Below, piece after piece: positions 10,295 to 19,976 of a stretch of 64,000 nt of DNA (its first letter is position 1; every line of letters begins with the position of its first letter). The stretch comes from Sinobacterium caligoides (lineage in GTDB: Bacteria > Pseudomonadota > Gammaproteobacteria > Pseudomonadales > Sinobacteriaceae), in assembly GCF_003752585.1 (NCBI RefSeq), contig NZ_RKHR01000004.1, positions 806,001 through 870,000 on the forward strand, written 5' to 3'. The position numbers and the translations under genes are program-made. The notes under the pieces were generated by a model. It was not told the origin of the DNA. It ran no database searches and saw only the letters and a list, made by a program, of their open reading frames with translations.

Positions 10295-11878
10295 TTAGAA
10301 CTGGTTCATGGTGTTATCTTTACCAGAAGCCTTCAGTGCCGCTTCGCCAGCGAAGTATTCTTTATGGTCATCACCCATATCAGAGCCGGCCATGTTTTGG
10401 TGCTTAACACAGGCAATCCCCTGACGGATCTCCTTGCGCTGTACGCCAGCTACGTAACCCAACATTCCCTGATCACCGAAGTACTCCTTCGCAAGGTTAT
10501 CGGTAGATAGCGCCGCCGTGTGGTAAGTCGGCAGGGTAATCAAGTGATGGAATATTCCCGCTTCACGTGCTGCATCAGCCTGGAAGGTACGGATCTTCTC
10601 ATCGGCAAGCTTCGATAGCTCTGAGCAATCATACTCTTCGCTCATCAAGTTATTACGGTCGTAAGCGCTAACATCATCGCCCGCCTCAACCATTGCGTCG
10701 AAAACTTGCTGACGGAAATTCAGCGTCCAGTTGAACGATGGGCTGTTGTTATAAACCAGCTTCGCATTAGGTACAACTTCGCGAATACGGTTCACCATGC
10801 CACCAATCTGGGCAACATGTGGCTTCTCGGTCTCGATCCAAAGCAAGTCCGCACCGTTTTGCAGGCTCGTGATACAGTCAAGTACGCAGCGATCTTCACC
10901 CGTGCCAGCACGGAACTGGAACAAGTTGCTCGGTAAGCGCTTTGGACGAACCAACTTGCCATCACGGTTGAGCACAACATCACCGTTACCGAGTTGATCC
11001 GCAGTCACTTCTTCAACGTCAAGGAATGCGTTGTACTGGTCACCCAAATCACCGGGCTCATTAGTCACGGCAATCTGCTTGGTTAGGCCTGCACCCAAGG
11101 AGTCTGTACGCGCAACGATAACACCGTCGTCAACACCGAGCTCAAGGAAGGCATAACGAACGGCACGAATCTTAGCGAGGAAGTCCTCATGCGGTACGGT
11201 TACCTTGCCATCCTGGTGACCACACTGCTTCTCATCCGAAACCTGGTTCTCTATTTGGATACAGCAAGCACCAGCCTCAATCATCTTCTTAGCCAGCAGG
11301 TATGTCGCCTCGGCATTACCAAAGCCGGCATCGATATCGGCGATAATGGGTACAACGTGAGTCACGAAGCCATCAATCTTGGCCTGTATCTCCGCCTTGG
11401 CTTCGGCAGTCTCAGCATCGTCCAGCTGACGGAACAAGCCACCCAGCTCTCGTGCGTCCGCCTGGCGTAGGAAGGTATAAAGCTCTTCAATCAAACCCGA
11501 TACAGAGGTCTTCTCATGCATCGACTGATCGGGAAGCGGACCAAAGTCAGAGCGCAGCGCGGCAACCATCCAACCCGAAAGGTATAGGTAGCGACGATCG
11601 GTATTCTCAAAGTGCTTCTTAATTGAGATCATCTTCTGCTGGCCGATAAAACCGTGCCAGCAACCGAGCGACTGTGTGTACTTTGACGAGTCAGCGTCAT
11701 AGTTGTCCATGTCATCACGCATGATCTTAGCGGTATATTTGGCAATATCCAGGCCTGTCTTAAAACGATTCTGCGCCTTCATACGAGCAACAGACTCAGC
11801 ATCTATTGCTTCCCAGGCTTTCCCCTGTGAATCGATCAAGTTAGCGGCGGTATCGATGTCTTGTGTGTAGTTTGACAT
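10295..11878 (-). CDS. aceA: Isocitrate lyase
   Basis: A 527-residue enzyme that splits isocitrate into glyoxylate and succinate in the glyoxylate shunt. This allows growth on acetate and on acetyl-CoA-yielding substrates such as the aromatic amino-acid products made further along this window. It belongs to the long Pseudomonas-type subfamily (about 530 residues), whose active-site signature is KQCGHQDGKVTVPHE (about residue 216) instead of KKCGH. IADIDAGFGN carries Mg2+ ligands. I chose the second ATG at 11878 because the AAGGA sequence upstream is correctly spaced for it and too close to the first ATG at 11884. No malate synthase gene is adjacent. Confidence 0.95.
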   Translation of the reverse strand: MSNYTQDIDTAANLIDSQGKAWEAIDAESVARMKAQNRFKTGLDIAKYTAKIMRDDMDNYDADSSKYTQSLGCWHGFIGQQKMISIKKHFENTDRRYLYLSGWMVAALRSDFGPLPDQSMHEKTSVSGLIEELYTFLRQADARELGGLFRQLDDAETAEAKAEIQAKIDGFVTHVVPIIADIDAGFGNAEATYLLAKKMIEAGACCIQIENQVSDEKQCGHQDGKVTVPHEDFLAKIRAVRYAFLELGVDDGVIVARTDSLGAGLTKQIAVTNEPGDLGDQYNAFLDVEEVTADQLGNGDVVLNRDGKLVRPKRLPSNLFQFRAGTGEDRCVLDCITSLQNGADLLWIETEKPHVAQIGGMVNRIREVVPNAKLVYNNSPSFNWTLNFRQQVFDAMVEAGDDVSAYDRNNLMSEEYDCSELSKLADEKIRTFQADAAREAGIFHHLITLPTYHTAALSTDNLAKEYFGDQGMLGYVAGVQRKEIRQGIACVKHQNMAGSDMGDDHKEYFAGEAALKASGKDNTMNQF

Positions 11879-12090
11879 GATCATTTCCTTACAATGTTTT
11901 ATGACAGTAGTGGCATTTCAATCTGCAGACTTCGCCGCAGTGGCTTGTTGACATTAATAGTAATGACAGCCGCCACATAAATGAACTCAATGGGATTTAT
12001 AGACTCCATCACCAAACTAAATGTTCATCGAGAAAAACGCACCAAGCTCAACAAAAACAATAAGATAAACTAAAAACAAGAAGGGGGAGA

Positions 12091-13182
12091 TCAATCCACA
12101 AAAGGCTCGACGCGGCTGGCTATATCCCCACTATCCACCAGCGCCATAAACTCGTCACCCAACTCCTCGCTCCGTTGCACCGCCTCTCGCCAGCGCTGCT
12201 GCCTCAAAGCCGGATTATGGCTCAAACGGGCGAAATCCCGACGATCAGGAATAGCACCCTCAGGCAGCGAGGCGACGAACTCACGACTGGGCGAAACCAT
12301 CAGTACATTTTTCAGCCGTGCTGCCGCAACCTTGCGCCACGGGGCAAATTTATCAAACCAACCCTCCGTAAAGCCGTCATAAAAATGCGGATAAAGCACA
12401 ATACCGTCATCGGGGGTGCGCAGATTGTCCGGTAGCGGATGATAGTCAATCACTCCGCCATCTCGATAACGAACCCCTTCATCGCGATTATCAAACGCTC
12501 CGACACCATACATTGCCAAGGGAATTGAGCCCGAGGCACGCAACGCCTTGTGAATATTTTCTTCGCTCAGCGCCACACCCGTGGTTTTAAAGCAATCCCT
12601 TCCGGCAAAGCGCGGTAGCGAATCAACAGCACCGAAAACCGTCCGCCGCCATGCTGTCGCCTGCGCCCTCCGACCTGCGGTCGCCAACACAGCTGCGTGT
12701 AACATCCCTAGGCGCTGTGTTGCCAGACGCTCACTCGCCAGCCTACCTCGACAACTGACAGCGGCGCAGTGAAAACTATAGCGAGAGTGATTAAGCACAG
12801 CTTTACTGCCTCCATCTTTCAACACACTAGTCAGTATGCGCTGAGTCTCCCTGTCAATATCGTCGCGGCTCGCCCCCTCAGTGTAATCCTGCTGGATATA
12901 GCATTCGGCAAGATTAGCCAGTGCCGCCACACTGTCAGCCTGCATGCCCGCCGCCAGTTTAAACGCCCCGACAGAAGTGCCAAATAAGTCTATCGGCTGC
13001 TCAGAGGCTGGTAAAAATCGTGAGAAGATCGCCTGATCAAGGCCGCAAATGGTTAACCATTTAGCGGCACCAGAGGCAGCAAATACTGCTGCAATACGGT
13101 GAGCCGGAAGCCCCTCGGCGCGAATTTGATCAATTACCGAGGTGCCGGCACGAATACAGAGCTGAGACATAGCGCGGACCAT
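12091..13182 (-). CDS. Patatin-like phospholipase family protein
   Basis: A 363-residue protein with the patatin hallmarks: a serine-hydrolase elbow GTSVGAFK near residue 67 (G-x-S-x-G) and the Asp of the catalytic dyad in DGGVIDYHP near residue 240. The family hydrolyses acyl ester bonds of phospholipids or other lipids. No signal peptide is seen, so it is probably cytoplasmic or membrane-peripheral. It begins either at 13182 or at an in-frame ATG four codons later (13170); neither has a clear ribosome-binding site. It is monocistronic between aceA and a small exported protein. Substrate unknown. Confidence 0.75.
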   Translation of the reverse strand: MVRAMSQLCIRAGTSVIDQIRAEGLPAHRIAAVFAASGAAKWLTICGLDQAIFSRFLPASEQPIDLFGTSVGAFKLAAGMQADSVAALANLAECYIQQDYTEGASRDDIDRETQRILTSVLKDGGSKAVLNHSRYSFHCAAVSCRGRLASERLATQRLGMLHAAVLATAGRRAQATAWRRTVFGAVDSLPRFAGRDCFKTTGVALSEENIHKALRASGSIPLAMYGVGAFDNRDEGVRYRDGGVIDYHPLPDNLRTPDDGIVLYPHFYDGFTEGWFDKFAPWRKVAAARLKNVLMVSPSREFVASLPEGAIPDRRDFARLSHNPALRQQRWREAVQRSEELGDEFMALVDSGDIASRVEPFVD

Positions 13183-13282
13183 ACCACCCAGTTATTAACA
13201 ATAGTCTGTCGACTATAGCAGAAGGATCCAAAATACATTGCCGAGCAACACAAATGCACGTCACCGAGCAGGCGACAAAAAC

Positions 13283-13762
13283 CTAGCGCCTCAGATTAAG
13301 GCTTCCAATATCTTTGAAATATGCTTCACAGGCGATATAAATAGCTTTCATCGCTTTTCTTCCACCCGCTTTATGGCGGTACTTTTTGAAGCAGGCATCG
13401 ATACTTTTCGGCTTAAGTTCGAGACCTATCAGCCCCCCTCTGTCATTCGAGTGATTTTTAAGACAGACATACTGCAGCCTATCGACCATCTTCTCAGGCA
13501 TTTTCTGCGAGATATTTTTCAAAATACACTGCGAGTAACTTTTCGGCTTATTGAACCAGCGGATCAGCGCCCAATCCGATGACTCTTCATCGACAATCAG
13601 CTCCTGCACAGTCTTGTCGCCTGGCACCAGCTGAGCCTGCTTTTGAGCGCTAGCGGGCGAGACGATCACAGCACAACACAAAAACAGCACAACAATCCTC
13701 GAAATAGCCAATAGCGACCAAAATCGTCTCATCAATAAGGGAAGGGGGTATTGCATCGTCAT
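13283..13762 (-). CDS. Small exported protein of unknown function
   Basis: I do not recognise this 159-residue protein. It has a hydrophobic N-terminal segment (about residues 12-38) ending in SPASAQ, which looks like a Sec signal peptide with cleavage after ASA. The mature part is basic, about 120 residues, with four cysteines that could form two disulfides in the periplasm. An internal ATG (codon 11) would give a more standard signal-peptide length, and neither start has a good ribosome-binding site. It is separate from its neighbours. Confidence 0.6.
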   Translation of the reverse strand: MTMQYPLPLLMRRFWSLLAISRIVVLFLCCAVIVSPASAQKQAQLVPGDKTVQELIVDEESSDWALIRWFNKPKSYSQCILKNISQKMPEKMVDRLQYVCLKNHSNDRGGLIGLELKPKSIDACFKKYRHKAGGRKAMKAIYIACEAYFKDIGSLNLRR

Positions 13763-14039
13763 CGGTATGCCCGTTGTTATTTTTAACTCGAGTAGCTCAA
13801 ATATAGGGTTAGAGTCCCATAGTACCCAAGCCTGGAGGTGAGCGCCAATCTATCACCCATAACACCCTCAAACTGTGAACGCAGGCCGCAATACTCGTTG
13901 CAAAACGGAAAATAAAGACGACAGCACAGTCACCGACAAGTAGCACTGAGTTATTTATTAACCACTACATCGATCACACTGTTCATCAGCAATATAATCC
14001 GTACTATGGACGTACCCTGACCGCGACAGACCGAGAGCC

Positions 14040-14783
14040 ATGCCCGAGACATCACCTACTCTACTCATCACCGGTGCCGCCGATCGTATCGGCGCCGCTA
14101 TTGCCGAGCATTTCCACGCCGCCGGCTACAATATCGCGCTGCACTACCGCCAATCACGGGCACAGGCCGATGCCCTCGCCGCAAAACTGCAACAGCGGCG
14201 CGAAGCATCGGTACTGTTATTGCAGTGCGACCTGGCCGACACTGAAAAACTTCAGCGCCTGCCAGAGCAGACCGTACAGCACTTCGGGCGACTGGACATA
14301 CTGATCAACAACGCCTCAACATTCTTCCCGACCCCTCTCGACACCGCCGACAACCTGCAGTGGCAACAGCTGATGGATGCCAACCTAAAAGGCCCCTTCT
14401 TTCTCGCCCAAGCCGCAGCCAAACTCCTAAGACAACATCAAGGCTGCATCATCAACTTGGTCGATATCTATGCCGAGCATCCGCTACAGCAACACCCCAT
14501 TTATTGCATGGCCAAGGCAGGTAATCAGATGATGGTGAAAAGTCTAGCGGTTGAACTCGGCCCCGAAATCCGCGTCAACGGCATTGCCCCTGGCGCCATC
14601 CTCTGGCCGAGCCAGGCCGGCATCACTGAGCAGCAACGCCAGGCCGAGATACTCGCACAGACCCCTCTCAAGCGCTGTGGCGCGGCCGACGACATTGCTC
14701 GCACCGCACTGTTCTTAGCCACCGACAACTTCATCAGCGGTCAGATCATCAAAGTCGATGGTGGGCGCAGCGTGCAGCGTTAG
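14040..14783 (+). CDS. folM: Pteridine/dihydromonapterin reductase-like SDR
   Basis: A 247-residue short-chain dehydrogenase/reductase. TGAADRIGAAIA (about residues 10-21) is the nucleotide-binding turn, with the Arg typical of pteridine reductases. NNAS lies near residue 88, and the catalytic Y-x3-K is YCMAK at about 155-159. FolM-type enzymes reduce dihydrobiopterin/dihydromonapterin with NADPH and can supply dihydrofolate reductase activity. The folate assignment is supported by folB and folK next door; the gene converges with folK and overlaps it tail to tail by four bases (14780-14783). Exact pterin substrate is inference. Confidence 0.8.
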   Translation: MPETSPTLLITGAADRIGAAIAEHFHAAGYNIALHYRQSRAQADALAAKLQQRREASVLLLQCDLADTEKLQRLPEQTVQHFGRLDILINNASTFFPTPLDTADNLQWQQLMDANLKGPFFLAQAAAKLLRQHQGCIINLVDIYAEHPLQQHPIYCMAKAGNQMMVKSLAVELGPEIRVNGIAPGAILWPSQAGITEQQRQAEILAQTPLKRCGAADDIARTALFLATDNFISGQIIKVDGGRSVQR

Positions 14784-15292
14784 GCCGCCTTCGATATTAA
14801 CTGGCCGCGCCACTCAAAATCGATAGCCCATAACTTCTGTTCACTGTTATAGGCCTGCCACAACTGCCGATAGGAGCGCCCATCTGCCGGGTGAGCAACC
14901 TCTGGCGCAATATCAAACAGCGGTTGCAACACGAAGGCGTTGCTGAGTATCTCCGCCCTCGGCAATACCACCCCATCGACCTCGCCCACCGCATCATCGA
15001 CGGTCAAGATATCAATATCGAGCGTCCTGGCGCTGAACTTCGGCCCCGTACGCAAACGACCGTTAGCATCCTCGATAGCACGGCAGACCGATACTAAGCT
15101 CGCTACCGAGAGCCCTGTACTGAAACCAGCAACAAGGTTATAAAAGTTTTCCCCGTCGAAACCGACCGCCTCACTCTCATAGATCGGCGAGATCTGCAGC
15201 TCCCCAAAACGGTCCGCCAACGCATCGAGCGCCGCGGTGATATAGCGATGGCGATGAATATTACTCCCTATGCTGACATAAATTTGTGCCAT
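14780..15292 (-). CDS. folK: 2-amino-4-hydroxy-6-hydroxymethyldihydropteridine pyrophosphokinase
   Basis: A 170-residue HPPK that transfers pyrophosphate from ATP to 6-hydroxymethyl-7,8-dihydropterin in folate synthesis. It starts with YVSIGSNIHRHRYI, contains the family pattern ARTLDIDIL (about residue 87; metal-binding aspartates), and PRAEILSNAFVLQPLFDIAP. Its ATG directly follows the folB stop codon (TAGATG), so the two are co-translated as the last two genes of tsaD-folB-folK. Confidence 0.93.
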   Translation of the reverse strand: MAQIYVSIGSNIHRHRYITAALDALADRFGELQISPIYESEAVGFDGENFYNLVAGFSTGLSVASLVSVCRAIEDANGRLRTGPKFSARTLDIDILTVDDAVGEVDGVVLPRAEILSNAFVLQPLFDIAPEVAHPADGRSYRQLWQAYNSEQKLWAIDFEWRGQLISKAA

Positions 15293-15649
15293 CTAAGACT
15301 TTTCACCTCGCTCGATCACTACACCAACATCGGCCGCCGCCGCTATCGCCCCCGGCTTACCCAGCTTCAGACGCAGCCAGGGCACGCGAAACTCCGTCAT
15401 CACTAACTCGGCTATCTGCTCGGCCATCTTTTCGATGAGAAAAAATTCCGAGCCTTCGACAAACGCGGTCAGTCGATCACAGACGTCTTTATAGCTTAAT
15501 GCATGTGCGATATCGTCGCTCTCTGCAGCCGTATGGATATCGTGCGCCATCTGCAAATCGATGGTAATCGTCTGCTTAATCTCCCGTTCCCAGTCAAAAA
15601 TGCCGATAACGGTATCGATCTTCAGCTCGTGAATATAAACAATATCCAT
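15293..15649 (-). CDS. folB: Dihydroneopterin aldolase
   Basis: A 118-residue FolB that converts 7,8-dihydroneopterin into 6-hydroxymethyl-dihydropterin and glycolaldehyde. It begins MDIVYIHELKIDTVIGIFDWE, where the Glu is conserved in the family, and contains ALSYKDVCDRL and FLIEKMAEQIAELV, with the catalytic Lys in KLGKPGA. I chose the ATG at 15649 over a TTG one codon upstream; GGAAG lies eight bases before it. It follows tsaD by 24 bases and precedes folK without a gap. Confidence 0.93.
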   Translation of the reverse strand: MDIVYIHELKIDTVIGIFDWEREIKQTITIDLQMAHDIHTAAESDDIAHALSYKDVCDRLTAFVEGSEFFLIEKMAEQIAELVMTEFRVPWLRLKLGKPGAIAAAADVGVVIERGEKS

Positions 15650-15673
15650 CAAATAACTTCCTTCAACATGCTC

Positions 15674-16720
15674 TTACAACTCATCTTTCGCCGATACGGC
15701 AGGTAACTGTTCCAGCGGCCAGCGAGGCTTAATGGTGACAGCTAGCGGCTCTTGCTGCCCCGCCACTAAGCGCTGGGCGCCGGCGTAGGCGATCATCGCA
15801 CCATTATCCGTACAATACTCTGGTCGCGCATAAAAAGCCTTGCCGCCCTGCGAAGCCAGCACCCGCTCTAGCCTCTCTCTCAACCGCCTATTGGCGCTCA
15901 CGCCGCCGGCAACCACCAGGGTCTTCAGGCCTGTCTGCTTGATCGCACGCTTACACTTCAGCGCCAGGGTATCCACCACCGCCAGCTCGAATGCATCGGC
16001 AATATCGGCCTTAATCTGTTTCTCAACCTGCCCCTCGGCATCACGATGCGCGGCAACGGTATTCAAGGTAAACGTCTTCAAGCCGCTAAAACTAAAATCG
16101 AGACCAGGCTTCGTCGTCATCGGACGCGGAAACTTAAAGCGATCGCCATTGCCATCGACCGCTAGCTTGGCAATATTGGGGCCACCGGGGTAGTCAAGTC
16201 CCAGCATTTTTGCCGCCTTATCAAATGCCTCACCGGCAGCATCGTCCAGCGACTCACCCAGTAAGGTGTACTCACCAATACCTTCTACCTCGATCAGCTG
16301 AGTATGCCCACCGGACACCAGCAGGGCGATAAAGGGAAATGAGGGGGGGCTCTCCTCAAGCATCGGCGCCAACAAGTGCCCCTCCATATGATGAACACCG
16401 ATCGCTGGCACGCCCATCGCCATTGCCATCGAACGCCCCACACAGGCCCCCACCATCAGCGCTCCCGACAGACCGGGCCCAGAGGTATAGGCAATGGCAT
16501 CGATATCGTCACGACAACAATCGGCCTCCGCCAACACCTCTTCAATGAGTGGGATAATTTTCCGCACATGATCGCGCGACGCCAACTCGGGTACCACGCC
16601 ACCAAACTCTTTGTGCAATTCGATCTGACTGTACAGGGCATCTGACAGCAATCCACGATCACTATCGTACAGCGCTACACCGGTCTCATCACAGGAAGTT
16701 TCTAGGCCTAACACAAGCAT
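15674..16720 (-). CDS. tsaD: tRNA N6-adenosine threonylcarbamoyltransferase TsaD
   Basis: A 348-residue ASKHA-fold protein (older names Gcp, YgjD). With TsaB and TsaE it transfers threonylcarbamoyl to A37 of tRNAs reading ANN codons. [14 protein letters not shown] opens the fold. The metal-binding HHMEGH (about residues 111-116), LVSGGHTQL and [15 protein letters not shown] are family motifs. The start at 16720 is set by alignment to the family; upstream in-frame codons add 19 unconserved residues. It heads tsaD-folB-folK and is divergent from rpsU, as in many gammaproteobacteria, although plsY, which often sits in this neighbourhood, is absent. Confidence 0.95.
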   Translation of the reverse strand: MLVLGLETSCDETGVALYDSDRGLLSDALYSQIELHKEFGGVVPELASRDHVRKIIPLIEEVLAEADCCRDDIDAIAYTSGPGLSGALMVGACVGRSMAMAMGVPAIGVHHMEGHLLAPMLEESPPSFPFIALLVSGGHTQLIEVEGIGEYTLLGESLDDAAGEAFDKAAKMLGLDYPGGPNIAKLAVDGNGDRFKFPRPMTTKPGLDFSFSGLKTFTLNTVAAHRDAEGQVEKQIKADIADAFELAVVDTLALKCKRAIKQTGLKTLVVAGGVSANRRLRERLERVLASQGGKAFYARPEYCTDNGAMIAYAGAQRLVAGQQEPLAVTIKPRWPLEQLPAVSAKDEL

Positions 16721-16811
16721 TTTCAAACCCTTAGCCCGTATCACGAAGCTATCGTATAATGGTAATAAAAGCCGCATGATAAAGCGCGTTGCAGGTCAAT
16801 GCCAGCAGGCT

Positions 16812-16840
16812 TTGCATTTTGATTTGTTTATGGGTAGAAT
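16812..16840 (+). promoter_or_regulatory. Probable sigma-70 promoter of the rpsU operon
   Basis: TTGCAT (16812-16817) and TAGAAT (16835-16840) are separated by exactly 17 bases and point toward rpsU, giving a leader of about 110 bases. Both hexamers are close to consensus. Confidence 0.55.
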
Positions 16841-16955
16841 CCGCCACCTCGAATGAACTGTGTTTGCTGTGCCTGAAGTTTGCCAGCATCTACAAATTGA
16901 TTGAAAGCATAGCCGGATTTTTTAAACCGCAGCCAACTTAATAGGTACTTATTTA

Positions 16956-17171
16956 ATGCCATCAGTAAAGCTTAAAGACAACGAACCATTTGATATCGCC
17001 CTACGTCGCTTCAAGCGCTCTTGTGAGAAAGCGGGCGTTCTTTCTGAAGTACGTCGTCGCGAGCACTACGAAAAGCCTACCACCGTACGTAAGCGCAAGG
17101 CTGCAGCAGCCGTTAAGCGTCACGCCAAAAAGCTACAGCGTGAAAACCGCAAGATGCAGCGTCTTTACTAA
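16956..17171 (+). CDS. rpsU: 30S ribosomal protein S21
   Basis: A 71-residue, strongly basic protein, [20 protein letters not shown] at the start and [18 protein letters not shown] at the end, typical of S21. It aids 16S rRNA-mRNA pairing during initiation. It is the first gene of the macromolecular-synthesis operon rpsU-(yqeY)-dnaG-rpoD. Two hairpins follow the stop codon, which would lower expression of the downstream genes relative to S21, as known from the E. coli operon. Confidence 0.97.
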   Translation: MPSVKLKDNEPFDIALRRFKRSCEKAGVLSEVRRREHYEKPTTVRKRKAAAAVKRHAKKLQRENRKMQRLY

Positions 17172-17245
17172 TAGCCTGACGCTATTAGTAAAACCTAGCG
17201 GTTTACCGGTTTAAAAGCTCTGATGGCGCGCCATCAGGGCTTTTT
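17166..17245 (+). terminator. Tandem hairpins between rpsU and yqeY (attenuating terminator)
   Basis: The first hairpin (17166-17190) has a perfect 10-bp stem, TACTAATAGC / GCTATTAGTA, overlapping the rpsU stop. The second (17217-17245) has an 11-bp stem with one G-U pair, GCTCTGATGGC / GCCATCAGGGC, followed by TTTTT. The second is a standard intrinsic terminator. Its position matches the partial terminator after rpsU in E. coli, which lets only part of transcription reach dnaG and rpoD. Confidence 0.8.
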
Positions 17246-17283
17246 CCGTTTCAGGATTTCAGCAATATAAGGCGACAAGAATC

Positions 17284-17730
17284 ATGTCAGAAATAAAAGC
17301 AACCATCAAAGCCGCCATGAAAGAGGCTATGCGAGCCAAGGACAAGGCCCGCCTGACCACTATTCGCGCCATGCAGGCAGAATTTAAGCGTATCGAAGTC
17401 GACGAGCGCATCGAAGTCGACGACAGCCGCATCCTCGCCATTCTCGATAAGATGCTCAAGCAGCGTCGCGACTCGATCAGTCAGTTCGAAGCAGCTGGCC
17501 GCACCGATCTAGCCGAGGTCGAAATAGCAGAAGTAGAAGTGATTCAGGAGTTTCTGCCCGAGGCACTAAGCGCAGACGAGATCGACCAACTCGTCACTGA
17601 GGCCATTGCCAACAGCGGCGCTAGCGGCATGAAAGACATGGGTAAAGTCATGGGCATGTTAAAGGGACCGATGCAGGGCCGCGCCGACATGGGCGAAGTC
17701 AGCAAACTCATTAAAGCCAAGTTGGTATAA
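17284..17730 (+). CDS. yqeY: GatB/YqeY domain protein
   Basis: A 148-residue YqeY-type protein related to the tRNA-interacting tail domain of the GatB amidotransferase subunit. The whole length matches: an N-terminal helical part (IKAAMKEAMRAKDKARLTTI) and a C-terminal YqeY domain ending DMGKVMGMLKGPMQGRADM, very characteristic. Its biochemical role is not established, though a link to tRNA is suspected from the GatB homology. It lies between rpsU and dnaG, six bases before the latter, and is co-transcribed with dnaG. The rpsU-yqeY-dnaG order is common outside the enterobacteria. Confidence 0.93.
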   Translation: MSEIKATIKAAMKEAMRAKDKARLTTIRAMQAEFKRIEVDERIEVDDSRILAILDKMLKQRRDSISQFEAAGRTDLAEVEIAEVEVIQEFLPEALSADEIDQLVTEAIANSGASGMKDMGKVMGMLKGPMQGRADMGEVSKLIKAKLV

Positions 17731-17736
17731 CCGACA

Positions 17737-19833
17737 GTGGCGGGGCGCATCCCACAAGGCTTTATCGACGACCTGCTCGAGCGGGTCGATATCGTTGAAG
17801 TCATCGACGCCCGCACCGTACTGAAGAAGGCCGGACGTAACTATAAGGGGCTATGCCCCTTCCACGACGAGAAAACCCCCTCCTTCAGCGTCAACGCCGA
17901 CAAGCAGTTCTACTATTGCTTCGGTTGCGGTGCCGGCGGCAACGCCGTCAGCTTTATGATGGATTACGAACGCCTCGATTTCCCGCAAGCCGTCGAAGCC
18001 TTGGCCGCCAGCATCTCCATGCAGGTGCCTCGCGAAGAAGACACCGCAGTTAGCATCGCCGCAAGCGCTAATAAGGCTCTCTACGCATTGCTCGAAAAAT
18101 GTGCCGAGTGGTTTCATCAGAACCTTCGTCTCGAAGCTGGCGGCCAACCTGCCGTCGACTACCTCAAAGGACGCGGCCTCGACGGCCAGACTGCCAGCAA
18201 CTTCCAAATTGGCTATGCACCACCCGGCTGGGATAATCTGCTCAAGAAGTTCGGCGACACCCCGGATCAGGTCAAGCTGCTGATCGAGGGCGGCATGCTG
18301 ATTGAGAAAGACGGTGGCGGCTGCTATGACCGTTTCCGCGAACGCATTATGTTCCCCATTCGCGATCATCGAGGCCGCGTCGTAGCCTTCGGCGGTCGCG
18401 TACTCGGCGATGACAAACCCAAATACCTCAACTCGCCTGAGACCTCAGTCTTCAGCAAGAGTCGCGAGCTCTACGGCTACTTTGAGGCCCGTAAGAGCAA
18501 GCAGGCTGTCGAGCGCATTGTTGTCGTCGAGGGCTATATGGATGTGGTCGCACTAGCACAGGCCGGCATTCCATACGGCACCGCCACGCTCGGCACCGCC
18601 ACCAGCAGCAGCCACCTCGAGCGCATCTTCCGACTGTGTCCCGAGGTGGTCTTCTGCTTTGATGGCGACAAGGCCGGCCGCGCCGCGGCCAACCGCGCAT
18701 TAGAGAGTGTGCTGCCGCTGATGCGAGACGGCCTACAGGCGCGCTTTCTCTTCCTCCCCGATGGTGAAGACCCCGACACCTTGGTGCGGCAAGTCGGCGC
18801 AGACCGCTTCGAACACCAGATAGAGAGCGCACAGCCGCTCTCCGAATACCTCTTCGAGCATGCGGCCGACGGCCTCGACATCAGCTCCATGGACGGTCGC
18901 GCCCGGCTATCGACCCTTGCCCTGCCGATGATCGACAGCATCCCCGCCGGTGTTTTTCAGAGCCTGCTGCACAAAGAACTCGCCACCCGCACCGGCCTCG
19001 AGGCGGAAACCCTCGAGCAGATTCGCCTACAAGCTAAGCAAAGTCAGCAACAAGAACAGCAGCGCAAACAGCAACAGGACCGGCGCGCCGAACAACGTTA
19101 TCAACAACAGCGTGACGGTAGCACCGCGACGTCGCAGCCAAAGCAAGGCGCCGACAACACTAGCACTGCTGCCATCGAAGGCGCCGACGAGGCTATCGGC
19201 TACCTAAACGCTGAGCAGGCGAACGACTATAACAACTACCAGCTACCCGATGGCGACCCTTACGCCGACGCACACAACAGCTATCGCGACGACGACTACA
19301 CGGGCAGAAGCTACAACAACAGCAGCGGTGGCTATCGCCGTAAAGACGGTGACAAACCCTGGAAGAAAGATCGAGGCCCAAAACAGCGCGCACCACGCAG
19401 CGAGCTGCCGCAACCACGCTGCAAGATACAGCAGGCAATCACACTATTGCTGTTTTACCCCATCAACATCGACGCCATTCACTCGGCCGAAGTTCTCGAT
19501 CAACACCCGGGGCCAGACAGTCTATTGCTAAAAGAGATGGTCGAGTTCTTGAAAAAGCAGCCCGACACCCCCACCTATACATTACTGGGCAACTGGATAG
19601 GCACCGAGCATTACGGTCGACTACAGCAACTGCTGAAAGACGACCAACTGATCACTGATCAGCTAGGCGCCCGAGAAGAGTTGGCCGATATATTTGCCTT
19701 CCTCGACAAACGACAAAGCAGGAGCCAACTTGAAGAAGAGCTCAATCAGCTCGCCGCCATCCCCTTCAACGAGATGAGCCGGGAACAGAAGCAGCGCTAT
19801 GGCGAATTACTGCTCACTCACTCGAAACACTAG
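17737..19833 (+). CDS. dnaG: DNA primase
   Basis: A 698-residue primase that makes RNA primers for replication. The CHC2 zinc ribbon (C40, H43, C61, C64) leads. The RNA polymerase/TOPRIM core follows, with VVVEGYMDVVALAQ (about 262-275) and CFDGDKAGRAA. A helical C-terminal domain (about 560-698) should bind the DnaB helicase. Unusually, a linker of about 130 residues, Gln-rich and then Asp/Asn/Tyr/Gly-rich (about 428-558), separates core from C-terminal domain, making the protein longer than typical gammaproteobacterial primases. GTG start six bases after yqeY. Confidence 0.96.
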   Translation: MAGRIPQGFIDDLLERVDIVEVIDARTVLKKAGRNYKGLCPFHDEKTPSFSVNADKQFYYCFGCGAGGNAVSFMMDYERLDFPQAVEALAASISMQVPREEDTAVSIAASANKALYALLEKCAEWFHQNLRLEAGGQPAVDYLKGRGLDGQTASNFQIGYAPPGWDNLLKKFGDTPDQVKLLIEGGMLIEKDGGGCYDRFRERIMFPIRDHRGRVVAFGGRVLGDDKPKYLNSPETSVFSKSRELYGYFEARKSKQAVERIVVVEGYMDVVALAQAGIPYGTATLGTATSSSHLERIFRLCPEVVFCFDGDKAGRAAANRALESVLPLMRDGLQARFLFLPDGEDPDTLVRQVGADRFEHQIESAQPLSEYLFEHAADGLDISSMDGRARLSTLALPMIDSIPAGVFQSLLHKELATRTGLEAETLEQIRLQAKQSQQQEQQRKQQQDRRAEQRYQQQRDGSTATSQPKQGADNTSTAAIEGADEAIGYLNAEQANDYNNYQLPDGDPYADAHNSYRDDDYTGRSYNNSSGGYRRKDGDKPWKKDRGPKQRAPRSELPQPRCKIQQAITLLLFYPINIDAIHSAEVLDQHPGPDSLLLKEMVEFLKKQPDTPTYTLLGNWIGTEHYGRLQQLLKDDQLITDQLGAREELADIFAFLDKRQSRSQLEEELNQLAAIPFNEMSREQKQRYGELLLTHSKH

Positions 19834-19976
19834 ACCCTAGCTTCACCAAGGCGTGACAAAGGGTGTTTATTTCGACTAATTTGATGTTATCGCCGTGAAT
19901 TTATAGCGGGGAGAGACCAATCTCCGTTATAATATACGGCTATATTTTTTGTAAACAGGCAGGGTACTAAACTCCT

